DNA of 64,000 nucleotides, taken from the NCBI GenBank assembly GCA_013399695.1, contig VXAU01004938.1:3076173-3140172 (forward strand). Reading direction: 5' to 3'. The notes beneath the pieces are model-generated. The model was not told the DNA's origin. It searched no databases and saw only the letters and a list, made by a program, of their open reading frames with translations. Source of the DNA: Formicarius rufipectus (lineage: Eukaryota; Chordata; Aves; Passeriformes; Formicariidae). Each line of letters starts with the position of its first letter. Position 1 is the stretch's first letter. This document shows, piece by piece, positions 51,201 to 62,738 of this stretch. The position numbers and the translations under genes are program-made.

Positions 51201-54200
51201 AGACTTCCCTGTGGACCCTGACAGCACATCAAGTTGATTCCCCCTACATCTGGCAGATGGCCTGCCCACCTGCCCTGCTCACTGTCACAGCGAGCACCTC
51301 TGCTCCTCATCTGTATATATAACAATGCAACAGTGGCAGTGTGGGTGCAGTATTTCCATCAGACCTGTAGGTTCCACTAAAACCCCACTGCAACTTTGAT
51401 GGAAGGAGGTGAAGACCTGCACCTGCCCAGAAACGGGCCAAGATAAGGAATCTCTCTCCAAAAGCAGGGTAACAGGAGCAGATGAGCCCACAATGCGACT
51501 CACTTTGTGCTGAAGATAGGACGTATGTGTAATTTTCAGCAAGGTCAGTTAAGGATTCGGTCCTGTAATAGGGTAGGAGTTTTGCACCAGTACAGATTTC
51601 AGGTCTGGACTTCTCAGGAATACAGATAGACTTGATTTACTTTCTTAGGCACATGAGCATCAGGAAGACAAAAGAGACAAAGCTGGCAAATAGTGGTGTG
51701 AAAGACTGTACTTCTGATCTTGCCTGAATTATTTACTTGCATAAGAAGGAAAATCACATAAATTTATAACACACGACTTTCACTGCTTTCATGGTGTCTT
51801 TTTTCAGAGTGGCATCCTAAGAGCATTCTGGGAGTAGGCTTTTCCTTTGAACATCAGCTGGATTTCATCACTAAAATTCTATGTCCAAGCCCTCTCCCAG
51901 ATCAGACATGCCTACCAAGTTTCAAAACCAAGCATAGAACATCATCTCCTAACACAAACAATCAGGAAAGTTGCTCAGAACACTGACATTTGCATGCACT
52001 GACTTATTTTTAAATAGTAAAGCCAAAATATGAACGACAGAATTAACAATACTCTTAACAACTGACAAAGATACTGTTCCTGTAGACTTTTAGGCTCTAT
52101 GTTATGATGTGATGATTTTCTCTGATTTTTTTGGGCTCTTTAGAAAGTTCACTGGAATATGACTTAGAACACTCTTTAGAAAAGTACTGCCTTTTTCTAA
52201 ACGCTTCAAGAAACACTGAACATACAACCTCCTTATATAACACATCTAAATAATTAATGATGCTTTCTCTGACTTCTTTCCACTTTCACTCTTAGCTGCT
52301 TAGGCACAAGATCTACTTAGGCACTCCTGTGAGACTGAACCACTCAGTTCCTACCTGATCCCTATTGCACTGTCCGACTTCCATCTCCTCCTAAGGTTCC
52401 CTTGACCAATGTCCAGGTTGTATATATTCTAAATTTCCACCAAGAAATGTGGTTTCCAGAATTGAACACGTGTCTCTAATGAAATTTTAAATGTTCAGTG
52501 TACCAAGACACTGGTATTTCCCTTTCCATTCATCCCGGAATCTGTTAGTCTGGGTAGCCACAGCTCTGCCCTGATGGTGTACTGGCCTTTGACAGTGAGG
52601 GTACCACCAAGAATATTTCAGAATTTTCCAGGGTAATCTCAGTCTGCTTATCTGTCTCACATTTTTTGACCCCCTACAAATTGGTTTGGTCTTCTTTTCA
52701 TGACTAGTTTTGTAGCACAGGGGTGTTTTCTGCAGTAATAAATGTTGCTGACAGACAGTGAGGCTTCCACCTGCAAGGCTCCTTCTGTATTAAAGCAAGA
52801 GAAAGGGAGTGCTCTGGAGAGTGAGTCACAGTGACAGCCTAACCCAGGCTAAGCCATCCCAGTACTCTGAGTCACTGCCTGGAGGATCTCACCTCTTTCC
52901 ATGGACTAGCACAACCACTGCCCTGACTGGGCAGCTGAACCAGTGAGGTGTAAGGGCTCACTGCCCAGGCAGAAAACACTGCTAATGGAAGATCTGTGAT
53001 GTCATTCTGGAACAACTGGGAAACAGTAAAAGCACCAGATGAAATATAATAGTATAAAATTAGTAGTACACATAGAAAGAGAGAGGTAAGAGCATATTCA
53101 CATCCACAGTATGAGGGTCTCAACAGGTATAAACTGAGCCTCACGAGAATAGAGAACAGCCCTCTGGAGGCACCCTCATGTGCTCAGCAACCAGCACAGC
53201 TCAAGGTAAGAAGTGTGAATACTCTCCTCAGCTCCTGTTTGTACTAAAACTTTTCATTTTTACTGAAGCTATTCCAATAGGTGATTTTATGTACTCTACG
53301 ATTTGTCACCTACAAAAATCACACTGTTGAAATAAATATTCAATAACTTCAATAAAAGTGGAGTCCTAAAAGTGCTACTAGATTTGATTCTTCTGATCAA
53401 TTCTAAACTAATTTCATAGTTAAGAAACTCATTTTTAAGACCGGTTTAGCTTGGTATCTAAGAAAATTTCTCAGAATATCATGTGCTTGTGAGGGAAGTG
53501 ACTTACAAGAAGTCAAACATGCTAAAGCAGAGCAGAAGGGCAACCAAAACTATATCCCTGTCACGAAAGGAGAGGAGGCCTACTTATACAAATCCTGTCA
53601 AGCAAATTAATTCCATATTTAATCTCAGTGTCTCTGCAGGCAGAACTTGAATTAACTCTGCTCCATTTTGCTTGTGAACAAAGGCAGGCTAGCAGCCCCA
53701 CCACTCCCTGAGGTCACCTACAGAGGCTGTGCAGCATCTTGACCTTGAAGGGTTTCAAGTAGCTGATAAAACCATGGCTGCTGTGACTTAGGGCTGGAAA
53801 CAGTCTGGCTTCAAAGAGAAGGCTGGATGAAATCATCAGAGGTCACTACAACCTACATGCTTTTTCATTACATTTGTTAGATATCCCACCCTGTTATTCC
53901 CAGTCCCTCTTTCAAGCTGGAACTATCGATTTTAATGTTCTGGTCATAAAATCTAACCCAGTAGCCACTGGGTTTGAGGTTCCTATCATTAACATACAGG
54001 CAACTTTTACATCTGTTACTCAACAGCCCCTTTGACCTTGCTTCTGTGACACCCACAGGCTGACCACTAATGGTCACTGCTGAAAATTTAGTATGAGAGC
54101 TGCTCACTGAATTTGGTAATTGGTCCTCTCTGTCCAGTCACAGCATGGCAGGAATGCTGACAGGCTAAGATTATGTAGAAGAGGGGAGAGGAAGGTGAAA

Positions 54201-57200
54201 AAAGATGGACTGACTTGCTCCTGCAGCTTAGGCATCTTTTACAATGTGGGACTTCCCATAAATATGTCCTTAAAGGTATCCACTCGACATCTGACAGTAC
54301 AATAGCTAAGTCATACTGAAGTAGCAAATTTTAATTTTGGCAGTAAATTTACTAATGTTCCTTCTGTTTGAACATTTCACTAACAGGCAGGACTGATGTG
54401 AGTTCCATGAAACAACCTGAAAATAAATGACTATATAATTGTTGCTTACTGGCTTTGTCATTACGTTTATAGCCCCACTAATGGTATTAGTATTATGGAA
54501 CAGAAGCATAAGGGCTTACCAGTAAAAACACCCATAAAAACAGTACTGTTACTAGGAGAGCAGTGGTCAGGAATAGCACAACTCCTTGAGTTTTGATAGC
54601 ACATTACAAATAACATTTGGACAAGGGGTTTAAGATGATAAAGGACTGAAAAACTTATTTAAAATTTTTATGGAAAATTTTTTACTAAAGGTAAGGCTAA
54701 GGAAAGAGTCTGAAAAAGAGACAGTCTTTTCTGTTTGGTATGGGTTTTTCTAAGCACTTTAGCAGACCTCACTAACCTTTTCTGAGGACAATAGCTGGAA
54801 GTGAAACCGCCGCTGCTACCTCAGGTGGGAAAGCATTGACTACATGCAGTATAAGAAATATTACCCATTCAGTACTAAGATTATGTGAAATATATGCATA
54901 TACATAGATGGATTTCTGTGCATGTGTTTTTATGTGTTTTATTCCATTATGCAGCAAAGGAAGAAATTATAAATATTTTTTCCAATTTTGAATGTGCCAT
55001 TTTTGGAATAAAAATTTTCAATAGGCCACATAAAAATTTGTACCCACTCCTCAAATCGTGCAACATGTTATTCTCCTTTGTTCTCATATAGCTTTGACTC
55101 CATGGGTGACATCATGTGACCCTCATAATTACCTCATAAGGTTGCACTGTTCACCTGTGGAATGAAACCACATATATTCTATTAATTGTTGGTTTATGCA
55201 TAATTTTTTAACTGTCCTCAAGTCAAGACTGGCACTCAGCATCATCACAGAACGCACTCATCGTAATTGCTGATATATACATCTCAAAACACTTCCAAAA
55301 TTTCAAGGATATATATTAACCTTATAGTTGTAGGGTCAAAACATGTCATGTTGAATTTCTCTTAAAACATCAAGATTCTCTTTTAACACAAAATAAATCA
55401 AAGGCTTCTGAATAAAGTTTCATTCCTCCCACAAGTTGTATCTTTCTTCAATATGCATGACATTATTCAACTCAATAGAAGGCTTCATGAAAAGCAGTGT
55501 AAAAAAAGTATTAATTATACATTTGTGGTGAAGAAAATACACAATATTATTTAGAATTCACCCTGTAGTACATAGCAAGCTACAAAAAACAGGGTAGTAG
55601 AAAGGGTGAGATGTAGAAGAAAGGGTGACTGTTCTGAGACACCATCCAAAACACGCCAGAGTGAACGGGAATTGTTCTACTGACCTCAGGAGGCTCTGTG
55701 TCAGGTTTTAAAGGTTCACAGTACTGCCAGATGCATAAAAAGGTGATAAAAAACATTGAAAAGGTCAAATATTTTGGCTTCCAGATGTTGTTGTGTGGCA
55801 AGAGGAACAAAAGGATTGTTACTTAGTAAGAGGGAATAAATAGTGAAGTTGGAATGGAAGCAGGGAAAGACTAAAAACTGAGGAACAAGCAGGCTTTGCT
55901 TTTTTGTACCTAGGCCCTTTTCTCATTTCCATGTTTGGAACAGATCTCTGCGCCACGGAAACAGAACTGGCAGCTCACAATATGAAGCAATAATAAATTA
56001 TTTGCATGTAAGCTGATCCAGCAGGAAATTCTCTAGGGAAGCAGCAGTGAGAAAAGGAAGCATGTCACTAGTATCACCCTCCTGCAAAATGCCCATATGT
56101 GCATTTTGGAAAGCAAACTTTGTTTCAACATTTTTGTAAATTAATACCACAGTGATCACTGAAATGTCTTACAGAGTGCAGCAAACAAATGCACTGGAGA
56201 CGACCTCCACTTCAGAAGTCTAGAAAAAAAGCAAAAAGACTGTGGAAAAGCATAGCATAAAGGACTGCAGGAAACAGAAGTTAACTTTCAGTATCACATA
56301 CTTAAGAACATTTAACTGTGTCTCTTTGAATCAGTAGCTCAGACTAAAAAACAAAGGAACTATTTAAACAAAATATTTTCTTTTATAACAAGAAACAAGG
56401 TTGATGGGAGAGCTCAGTATTTCCATAATACATACACACACACACACACACAAATAATAGGAAAAATTATTTTCCGTAATTTATACTAACCCTCTGGCCT
56501 CAATCTGTTGACTTGTTAAAATAGTGAAAAACTGTTGTCCTGTATTTATTTCTGTTTGGAAATATATGTTTAAGTACACACACTTTAATAGTGTATCCTC
56601 CAAGGCTAGCTAGTTTACAATACAACCTACTTCAGTGCTCTAGCAAAGAAATGATTTACTGGAGTGCAAGAAGGTACAACTTTCTCTTCAGCAGCACCTG
56701 TAAAATCCTCTTCGTCTTGCCCGTGGTTTTCAGTATGGGTTGCACATTCACATGGACTTCAGTAAGCCTGTCTGGAGCCTACGTGCTCTTTTTGACACAC
56801 ACTGTGAACTCAGCCCCAGCACACATCAATATAGCAGGGCCAATTGGCAAATTGTCTCTGAGTTTGAGGGGCTGGTGCCCAGGAGTAAGTGAGCAGGGAA
56901 TGGAAACACTGAGAATCCTGCTGCAGCACCCACCCCCCCAGGCTCACAGTGCAGCTGCTGTACGGGTGCACATTTACTGTGCCACACATGCAAAGGACAA
57001 GATTTAAAAAAAGAAAAAAACTGTTTACACTAGAAAAGAAGAAGTTAAGAAATAAGGATTGAACTTGAATAAGCATTGAACTAGACCTTGAAATGTTCAT
57101 GAAAAAGTGAAAAGAAGCTTCAACTCCTATTTTTGAAGACTGTGTTGGAGGGAGTGGCCATCATTGATGTACAGAGATGGTGTACTGGTTTTCCATAGCC

Positions 57201-60200
57201 TGCAGGACTATTCAGTCTAGGTAAAATGCTGATTTACAGGTAAGCCCAATAAAAGAGGAACTGTTTGCTATGGCCATAAACCAAATCCTCTGGCTCAAAA
57301 AATCTGTTGCTGAACCAATCATTAAATGCACAAGTGCTTCCTGCAAAGCTGCATTTCAGTCACAAAAGCTTCACTGCCTTATCTGCAGAAATTCAGGTTG
57401 CTGACTTCCGAGAAAAGGCTGAATGCTTGAGCATTTTTATAAAGGTAGCATGTAACATGTCTTCTTCATAAAAAGAAATTTAAAAGCTGAACTATTCAAA
57501 CACCAAAAGTAGAAAAAAGTATATTCCAGACTAAATTCCTTTAAAATAGAAAAGCTAAATGCATCTAGTGACCTTAGCATGTCCAGGATGACTTTGAACC
57601 AATATGCACAGTTTAGTATCAAAAGGACATGTACACCAAAGTCAAGGATAATGCCCTGCCCAATGTATTGTATTTCTTACGAGGCAGCTAGAAGCACCAA
57701 AGGCCCAGAAGCTTCTCTGCCATGGATCCATCAGCAGATGGCTTGTTTGAGATGCTCTGAATCGTGTTCTCTGTCCGACTGACAAGGTAAGTGCATGCAG
57801 CCACTTTGAAGCCAAGGGCAACTTATGAGAAAAACATGCATGACACAGGCAAATTCTCAGTAGCAGTTGAGCCAGACAAAGCTGCTGGGAAAGTGTTTTT
57901 TCATCATTTGACATCATACGAGTTCTGTGGCCAACATCCAAGACGAAGGAGAGAAGTGCTCCCGTATCAAATGACAGCCAGGACCCCAGATGCTCTAAGA
58001 TTTTAAGGAAGGATTGTGCAGAGTGAATACTGATACAAAGGCTCAGCTTGCCAACACAATGTCCAGACAGCATCCCTGTTCACTTGGTAGAAACAAAGAA
58101 TATTAAAAACACATTTCATCAGGAATATCACAGATAAGACTAACAGTCTCACCGTGTCTCATGTGGACTTACAAAGCAAAACTGACATAAAGTCAACAGC
58201 AAATAATTGACCAACATGGTCAAGTGAGTCTCTGATCCAGTCAAACAAGACAAAGAGGGAGCTGATCATGCAAATTTAAAGCCTATCACAGCCAGAACTA
58301 ACAACTTCTTCAAAAGAAACTAAACATTACAAAAACTGTCTCTTTTCTGTTGCCAAGAGTTATTTTTTGCCGTTGCCACCATGCTTGCAGCACTGACATG
58401 GTTCCTAAAACCAACATTAGTAATACCTAGAGGATCCTGCAACTCTCATTTAGAAAGAAAGAACTCCAAGCCTTCACTTATGCATTGGGCCAATGTAAAC
58501 ACACAGGGAAAATGGACAACACCAGAAGCTCTAGGAAAACAAGCAGAAAATACCTATTTGATAGAGGAGGGGAAAAAAAGTAATTTCTACTAGTGTAAAA
58601 AGTAATCTACTGATCATAATTACTTGGTGTCCCTAACAATGGAAGAAAGGTAGAGAACAACTTGGCAAGAGAAGTGTAGAGAGGAAAGGAATTATTCCAG
58701 GGATCAGTTGATACTATCTGCTGCTAATCAAGAACATTTTGAAGTTGAATGCTCCAAAGAAGCTACAAAAAAGACATGTCTCCAAATGAACATGAACTTT
58801 TCCATACTGTTACATTATTGTTCATATTATTCATTTGCTCATCTCTTCTACTCGCTAATTTTAAATACACTTTTTGCACATGCCACTTTGAATCAGCATG
58901 AAGTGCCAGGAGAGGTAGGCAAGAGGCTGCAGCCCCTCCACTCACGTCTCCATGCAACTCTTCACCATTCCCTTCCCAGAAACAGGAACCAGCAGCCACA
59001 TTCTGCTTCTGGGAAATTTCAATCTAAATTAGACATACTACGATTAAAAAGGATTGTAAGTAGAAGACAGGAAAGAGATGTCAGAGGATGAAGAAATTGA
59101 GTCAGTGTCTATTGTCATATCTGCATCACAGTGAAAAATCCATCAAACCTAGCAACAACTGAAGCAGGTTCTGGGCTGGAAGACAGTGCCTTGGCTGATC
59201 CTTGGCTGCATAAGGTCTGAAGACTCACAGCAGTCAGACTGGGTAGTCTGTATATGTGCAGGTGCTGCAGGCAGCTTTAGAAGCACACAGTTATCATCAT
59301 GAGAAAAAAATTCAAACTAAATCAATGCAGCATTCATGGAATTGTAAAGGTTGAATAAAAGAAATGAAAGCCTGAGCAGTTGTACTTAAGAGACCAGCAC
59401 TGTACTCCCTGTGAAGGGTGCCTTAAAATTGTAAGCCATGAGATCAGACACACCCAGAGTAAATACGACATGCTGTTAGGGTTCAAGACAGCCTGCCTGG
59501 TGCAGTGGGACAGCAAGGGTATATGACTTTGGCAGCTACATGTTGAGTAGATCTGAAGAACATGGTACAAACCCAAAAGATGAAAAAAAATTGTCAGTAA
59601 TAAAGATGAAAGGCTTGTCAACACACAGGGAAAAAATCTGGATGAAAAGCAGCCATTTGGGAGCACTCATAAAAATAATGTATTTCTAGAAAGCTTCAAA
59701 AGATTTTATTTCTTTGGAACAGGCAAAAGGGCTTTTCAGGCAGGTAAAGAGGAGGGATTAAAAAGGCATGGGAAAAAGACTTCATCATTCCTACAATCCT
59801 ATGATGTTTGTTTAATGCACTGCATTGTTCATTAGACAATAACCAAATAGATCACTCCACTGAGCCTGAGTTACAAAATTTGGCAAAGCTAGACTCAAAC
59901 ATGGATACTGTGTTTCTCACCTAGGAAAACTTGTACACTGTGTGAAACACACTGTTTCTCATTAAAGGAATTAAAATAATAATAATAATAAACTAATCCA
60001 TGTAGTGAAGACCAAGATAAATATGAGCATTTCAGTCTGTTCCCAGGAAAACCTCTGGTAACTGAAATACTTTATGATTAAAAAAAAAAAAAAAANAAAA
60101 AAAAAAAAAAGACGCTTAGGAACTTGCTCTGATATTATGATATCATTACGAAAGTACTTGTTACAATTCAGATTTTTAGTTGGAGAATCACAGAATCATA

Positions 60201-61463
60201 GAAAGATTCAGGTTGTAAAGACCCCTAAGGTCATCGAGTGCCTCGATTAACCTAGCACTTCCAAGTCCACCACTAAAAATGTTATGCTCTCCAAAATACT
60301 GACTACTGAAAACAAATTTTTGGACACCAAAATACCTTCAATTTACTGCATGCATATAGAGTTCAAGGTGTTCATGATGTGACCCTCATTATTCATGTGC
60401 ATAATGGTGAAGAGTCTCGGTGAATTAAAAAATTACTTACCACTAGTAGGCATCTGAGTCTTTCCTTGCCAGCTGAAGCACTTAAATTGTACTAAACTCT
60501 ATACAGGGCAAATATTTAACATAAAAAAATTGGTTTTGTCTCTCACATAACGGGATATACTTATTTTGAAGAGCAAATGACACTTTTGCGGTCTGCATTT
60601 GGAGAGCAGCAATTTCCTTCTGAACTAAAAGCCAGCCATTGGCCTCTCTGAGGAGAAGCCATCGTTCCCAACTCATGTCTGGTGACACACTGATCAGGAG
60701 AAGCCTTAATTCTAAAATAAACAAAACTCAATTCAGTATGACAGTGAAAACTTCATCATCTTCTGTTCTGATTCATAGAGATCATCGTCTCTATACCAAA
60801 AGGAATTGCAGTCTGATACCTGTAATATTAACTCCCCTGTTTTACAGACTCTTGACTTAAGGGTTTTTCAAAATGCCTCAAACCCACTCTGCAGTTTTTA
60901 AGGCACATCTTTCTCTTTAAAGCAACTCTTTTGCCGCAGTAAAACCGTCAACTTTTTTAGCAGAGGATAGCAGAACTCGAAATGGAAACATCTGGTGTCG
61001 TTTACGGACACATATTAAAAGAACAGATACTAGATTTCCCTGGAAAAATCAATGATTGTCCCTCTTCATCTGCAAAGCGGGTTGCTCATCGGGGCTCGAT
61101 ACGAGCCTGACACACAGATCCTGTGCCTCAGCATGACAACGCAGGCTCGGGGCTCGGCGTGGTGGGCACACCGTGTCCCCCGGGGACACCAAGGCAGGGG
61201 GGTCTCTCTGCGGTACCTGAGCAGAAGCTGTTGCTGCTGATGGTCCTGCCGGAGCGCCCGGAGGAACTGGGCGGGTTAAATTCCCTGCTTTCCTCTTCCG
61301 AAAAGGGCGATTCGGAAGCTGGGGACACCTTCTGCTGCGGCCGGAGGACCAGGCGGGGGATGCGGCTGCGGGACACCTCCTTTTCCAGCTGCGCCTTCTG
61401 CTCCTGCTCGGGAAAGGACACCCCGGCGTCAAGGACCTCTCGGATGTGCCCTCCTCCTTCCAT
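22364..61463 (-). CDS. SYBU: SYBU, syntabulin (syntaxin-1-binding kinesin adaptor; six coding exons)
   Basis: Minus-strand join of 61463-61217, 48115-47918, 28383-28281, 25846-25649, 24677-24528 and 23441-22364. It totals 1974 bases, i.e. 657 residues plus stop (human 663). Recognised by family text such as SRSRIPRL, SPASESPFSEEESREFNP, DDTGCPSSQSVSPVKTP, NIQNKKLESLLQSMEMAQN and the C-terminal LLRGCC/ALHSLRRT. Layout: Ser/Pro-rich, probably disordered residues 1-270; a long coiled coil at about 276-385; an acidic linker with AIQTDVVPYS; one hydrophobic tail anchor at about 600-620 (LLAVAAPVVPTIVWAL). Family knowledge: it links kinesin-1 (KIF5B) to syntaxin-1 vesicles and mitochondria for axonal transport; its paralogue is syntaphilin. 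The tail anchor and coiled coil are intact. The start is the second of two adjacent ATGs (61466 or 61463), chosen for its stronger Kozak context (A at -3, G at +4). The GC donor of coding exon 4 is unusual. Confidence 0.95.
23442..24527 (-). other. SYBU intron 5
   Basis: 1.1 kb intron, GTAAAC donor to tactacag acceptor on the minus strand. No recognisable element inside. Confidence 0.85.
24528..24677 (-). CDS. SYBU: SYBU coding exon 5, start of the coiled coil
   Basis: Acceptor ttttttcag before 24677 and donor GTAAAC at 24527. It encodes residues 249-299: SGRYNSCGDNHSIKPQNPEQ, then YLTPLQQKEVAVRHLKTKLK and ESESKLKER. The NPEQYLTPLQQKEV block is a hallmark shared by syntabulin and syntaphilin and leads into the coiled coil. 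Confidence 0.96.
24678..25648 (-). other. SYBU intron 4, a GC-AG intron
   Basis: Just under 1.0 kb. On the minus strand it begins GCAAGT and ends ttttttcag. No other feature recognised. Confidence 0.8.
25643..25649 (-). promoter_or_regulatory. SYBU: Non-canonical GC splice donor (AG|GCAAGT)
   Basis: Coding exon 4 ends ATGAG and the next minus-strand bases are GCAAGT. Joining here keeps the frame and gives the family sequence MRRSGRY. The only nearby GT (GTCTGT, five bases further) would shift the frame. AG|GCAAGT is the known consensus of functional GC donors. Confidence 0.85.
25649..25846 (-). CDS. SYBU: SYBU coding exon 4, Ser-rich region
   Basis: Acceptor tctcttctag before 25846 and GC donor at 25648-25647. 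It encodes residues 183-249, starting RGPYGRNNGSLSYKSG, passing LSPANIHQSY and ending SSSNSGSYKGSDSSPVMR. The Ser/Gly-rich SSSNSGSYKGSDSSP stretch is also found in syntaphilin. Low complexity, probably disordered. Confidence 0.94.
26706..26757. repeat. A-rich tract
   Basis: An A run of 17 followed by further A-rich sequence (acaaaataaaaaaacag). Low complexity. Confidence 0.8.
27249..27293. repeat. Tandem pair of inverted repeats (24-bp period)
   Basis: Two copies of 'cataatcttactga' plus 'agtaagg', 24 bases apart. In each, CTTACT and AGTAAG flank a three-base loop (GAA, then GAG), so both copies can form a perfect 6-bp-stem hairpin: 27255-27269 and 27279-27293. Confidence 0.8.
28281..28383 (-). 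CDS. SYBU: SYBU coding exon 3
   Basis: Acceptor cctttccag before 28383 and donor GTAAGC at 28280. It encodes residues 149-183: SEADFSSSSSTGSISAPEVH then MSAAGSKRSSFSR, almost identical to human syntabulin. Serine-rich, likely disordered. Confidence 0.95.
31130..31930. promoter_or_regulatory. Intronic CpG-rich island, possible alternative SYBU promoter
   Basis: About 0.8 kb of GC-rich sequence dense in CG dinucleotides (for example gcgagccagcccgagctccg and ctgcggcgggcagcgcggg), inside an AT-rich intron. Open frames here are side effects of the GC content and match nothing I know. Birds keep CpG clusters mainly at promoters, so a start site for a shorter SYBU transcript or an antisense RNA is possible. 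Function is inference. Confidence 0.45.
39034..39207. repeat. TATC/TATG tetranucleotide microsatellite
   Basis: About 174 bases. The left half (to about 39120) mixes TATC and TATG units, largely as a TATCTATG octamer with occasional doubled TATG. The right half (39121-39207) is an uninterrupted run of about 22 TATC units. Open frames across it are artefacts. Confidence 0.97.
40157..40180. repeat. AAAAC pentanucleotide repeat
   Basis: Nearly five AAAAC units in a row. Confidence 0.85.
43862..44075 (-). mobile_element. CR1 LINE 3' fragment
   Basis: Reverse-complement CR1 order: 'aaaatcactggaaggtggaa', 'gggaccttttgagaccatct', 'agtcaagcc', a block like the CR1 middle 3' UTR (ccaggaccatatccagttga), 'gactccactgtcac', and 'tgtcagatataatttcatg'. 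It is well diverged, with an apparent internal gap. Confidence 0.8.
44265..44278. repeat. A run (14)
   Basis: Homopolymer of A followed by 'ccaacaaaac'. No retrotransposed gene body was recognised next to it. Confidence 0.8.
47918..48115 (-). CDS. SYBU: SYBU coding exon 2
   Basis: Acceptor tctcttcag before 48115 and donor GTGAGT at 47917. It encodes residues 83-149: DDTGCPSSQSVSPVKTPPDA, then GNSPISF, a diverged stretch (residues about 110-135) and GRYKKETKTSLVKPG. Flanks are conserved with human; the middle is not. Ser/Pro-rich with SP sites. Confidence 0.95.
53700..53860 (+). mobile_element. Probable old CR1 3' fragment
   Basis: 'gaggctgtgcagcatcttga', 'ccttgaagggtttcaag', 'gaaggctggatgaaatcatc' and 'agaggtcactacaacctaca' follow the sense order of the CR1 3' UTR but are strongly diverged. 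A profile search would decide. Confidence 0.5.
56434..56453. repeat. AC dinucleotide repeat
   Basis: About ten AC units after 'cat'. Confidence 0.9.
59975..59990. repeat. AAT trinucleotide repeat
   Basis: About five AAT units. Confidence 0.85.
60080..60110. repeat. A tract with an unresolved base
   Basis: Thirty-one positions of A with a single N at 60096. The N marks an uncertain base call, so the tract length may be wrong. Confidence 0.95.
60184..60282 (-). mobile_element. CR1 LINE 3'-end fragment
   Basis: Starts with 'gaatcacagaatcatagaa', the reverse complement of the CR1 terminal repeats, then 'aggttgtaaagacccctaag', 'gtcatcgagtg', 'taacctagcacttccaagtc' and 'caccactaaa'. A short, clearly recognisable avian CR1 end. 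Confidence 0.9.
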
Positions 61464-61466
61464 CAT
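61217..61466 (-). CDS. SYBU: SYBU first coding exon
   Basis: Donor AG|GTACCG at 61217/61216. Two adjacent ATGs at 61466-61464 and 61463-61461; the second has the better context. It encodes residues 1-82 plus one base of D83. The first 18 residues (MEGGGHIREVLDAGVSFP) do not match the human start. From EQEQKAQLEKEV onward it aligns with human, and SRSRIPRL, KVSPASESPFSEEESREFNP and SGRTISSNSFCS are near-identical. The frame stays open upstream of the ATGs but without another ATG. Confidence 0.85.
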
Positions 61467-61754
61467 CGGGGCAGGGGCAGGCGAATCCCGGCCCCCCCTC
61501 CCGCCCCCCCGGGGCGGGGGCAAGACGAGATTTGCCTCCCCCTGCTTCTCCTCGCTGCCCGCCGCCCCGTTCCTCCGCGACTCCTCACCTTGCCGCTCTC
61601 CCGCAGGGGTCCCATCGCTCCTCAGTCACGGCGCAGCCGGGAACAGGCACCTGGCATGGGCGAGAGGGATGCGCTGAGCCGGGCAGTGCTGTCTCTGCCG
61701 CTGCGGCGCTGGGGGTGGCGGCGCCCGGCCCGGCCCCGCCGCTCCCCGCCCCGA

Positions 61755-61760
61755 CACGTG
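61755..61760. promoter_or_regulatory. CACGTG E-box in the SYBU promoter
   Basis: Palindromic CACGTG about 290 bases upstream of the SYBU start codon, inside the CpG island. A binding site for bHLH factors of the MYC/USF type in general; use here is inferred. Confidence 0.35.
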
Positions 61761-62086
61761 GTGCCGATGCCGCCGCCGCAGCGCCCGCCGCCGCCCCGGG
61801 GGCGCGGAGCAGGTGCGGGATGGGGCGCATCCTCCGCCCGGCACTGCTGGGGCTCGGATGCCCCGGAGGAGAACTCGCTGCCTGCCCCTGCTGCCGGGCC
61901 CTGGCCCCGAAAGGCAGAAAGGAGAGCAAATATACAGCAACCAGGGCAGGCCGAGTGCGGTCCGTGTGTGCGGTGTTCAGGTACCAAAGCAGATGTGTAA
62001 AAGAGGGCAGTTGATACCAGTAAAAGTTCGATGAATTTATAGCTATAGAAGTACTAAAATGCATAGGGTTTTCTCTGGTCTCTGTT

Positions 62087-62295
62087 CATAGAATCAGAGA
62101 ATATTAAGGGGTTGGAGGGAACCTTAAAGATTGTCTGATGCCGACCTCCATCCCACTAGACCGGGTTGCTTAAGGCCTTATCTAACCTGGCCTTGAATGC
62201 TACCAGGGTTAGGGCATCCACAACCTCCCCGGGCAACCTATTCCAATGTCTCACCACCCTCACAGTAAAGAATTTCTTCCTAAAGTAAAAAAGTT
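62087..62295 (-). mobile_element. CR1 LINE 3' fragment, best preserved copy
   Basis: Begins 'catagaatcagagaat', then 'ggttggagggaaccttaaag', 'cccactagaccgggttgct', 'aacctggccttgaatgctac', 'ggcatccacaacctccccgg', 'caacctattccaatgtctc' and 'cagtaaagaatttcttccta'. This is the ordered reverse complement of the avian CR1 3' UTR over about 210 bases with few gaps. Confidence 0.95.
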
Positions 62296-62738
62296 CTTCC
62301 TATTATCATTCAATAACAGCTCCACATAGAATTTGTAGAGAGATAGAGACTTACTTGATTTTCAGACATAAAAACGTACTTGATTCTCAGACAATGCATT
62401 GCATAGTATTTTTAATGATAGTATTTACTCTCTTACCTTTCACTGTGGTAGTTGTTGAGTCCTCCTATTGATTAATGCACATGTTGTAACCTTGTTCATC
62501 TGCTCCCCAGAGTGGGTCTACTTAAGAAACATGCATTAGCACAGTGGCAATCTGGGCTAGATGCACATGCACACAGTAGGTGAAAAGGACTGCTTTTCCA
62601 CAAAAAGAATGATGAAATTCTCGATCTAAAGCTCATTTGAGGTTCCAGATAGATGTCTGCTTGTAGGACATAATGAGTGGAAGTTGTACTTTCAGCAATC
62701 AAATTTTTGGGCAAAGATTCCCTTTGTATGCTTCCCAC

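Larger units (their letters stand above)
48116..61216 (-). other. SYBU intron 1 (13.1 kb)
   Basis: Donor GTACCG at 61216, acceptor tctcttcag at the left end. AT-rich with no recognised exon. It contains a probable CR1 fragment near 53.7-53.86 kb, a short CA repeat, an AAT repeat, a long A tract with an unresolved base, and a CR1 fragment near 60.2 kb. Confidence 0.8.
61050..61920 (-). promoter_or_regulatory. SYBU: SYBU CpG island and promoter region
   Basis: The most CG-dense stretch in the window, covering the first coding exon and about 450 bases upstream of it. It has GC-box-like GGGGCGGGGG at 61511-61520, several CCCCGCCCC-type runs, and no TATA box. A CpG island over the first exon is the usual layout of a broadly expressed vertebrate gene. 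The transcription start cannot be read from sequence. Confidence 0.75.

Noticed and set aside
61446..62064. Open frames of 100-184 codons on both strands around the SYBU promoter
   Set aside because: Composition effect of the CpG island; Pro/Ala/Arg-rich translations without family resemblance, overlapping the true SYBU first exon in other frames.
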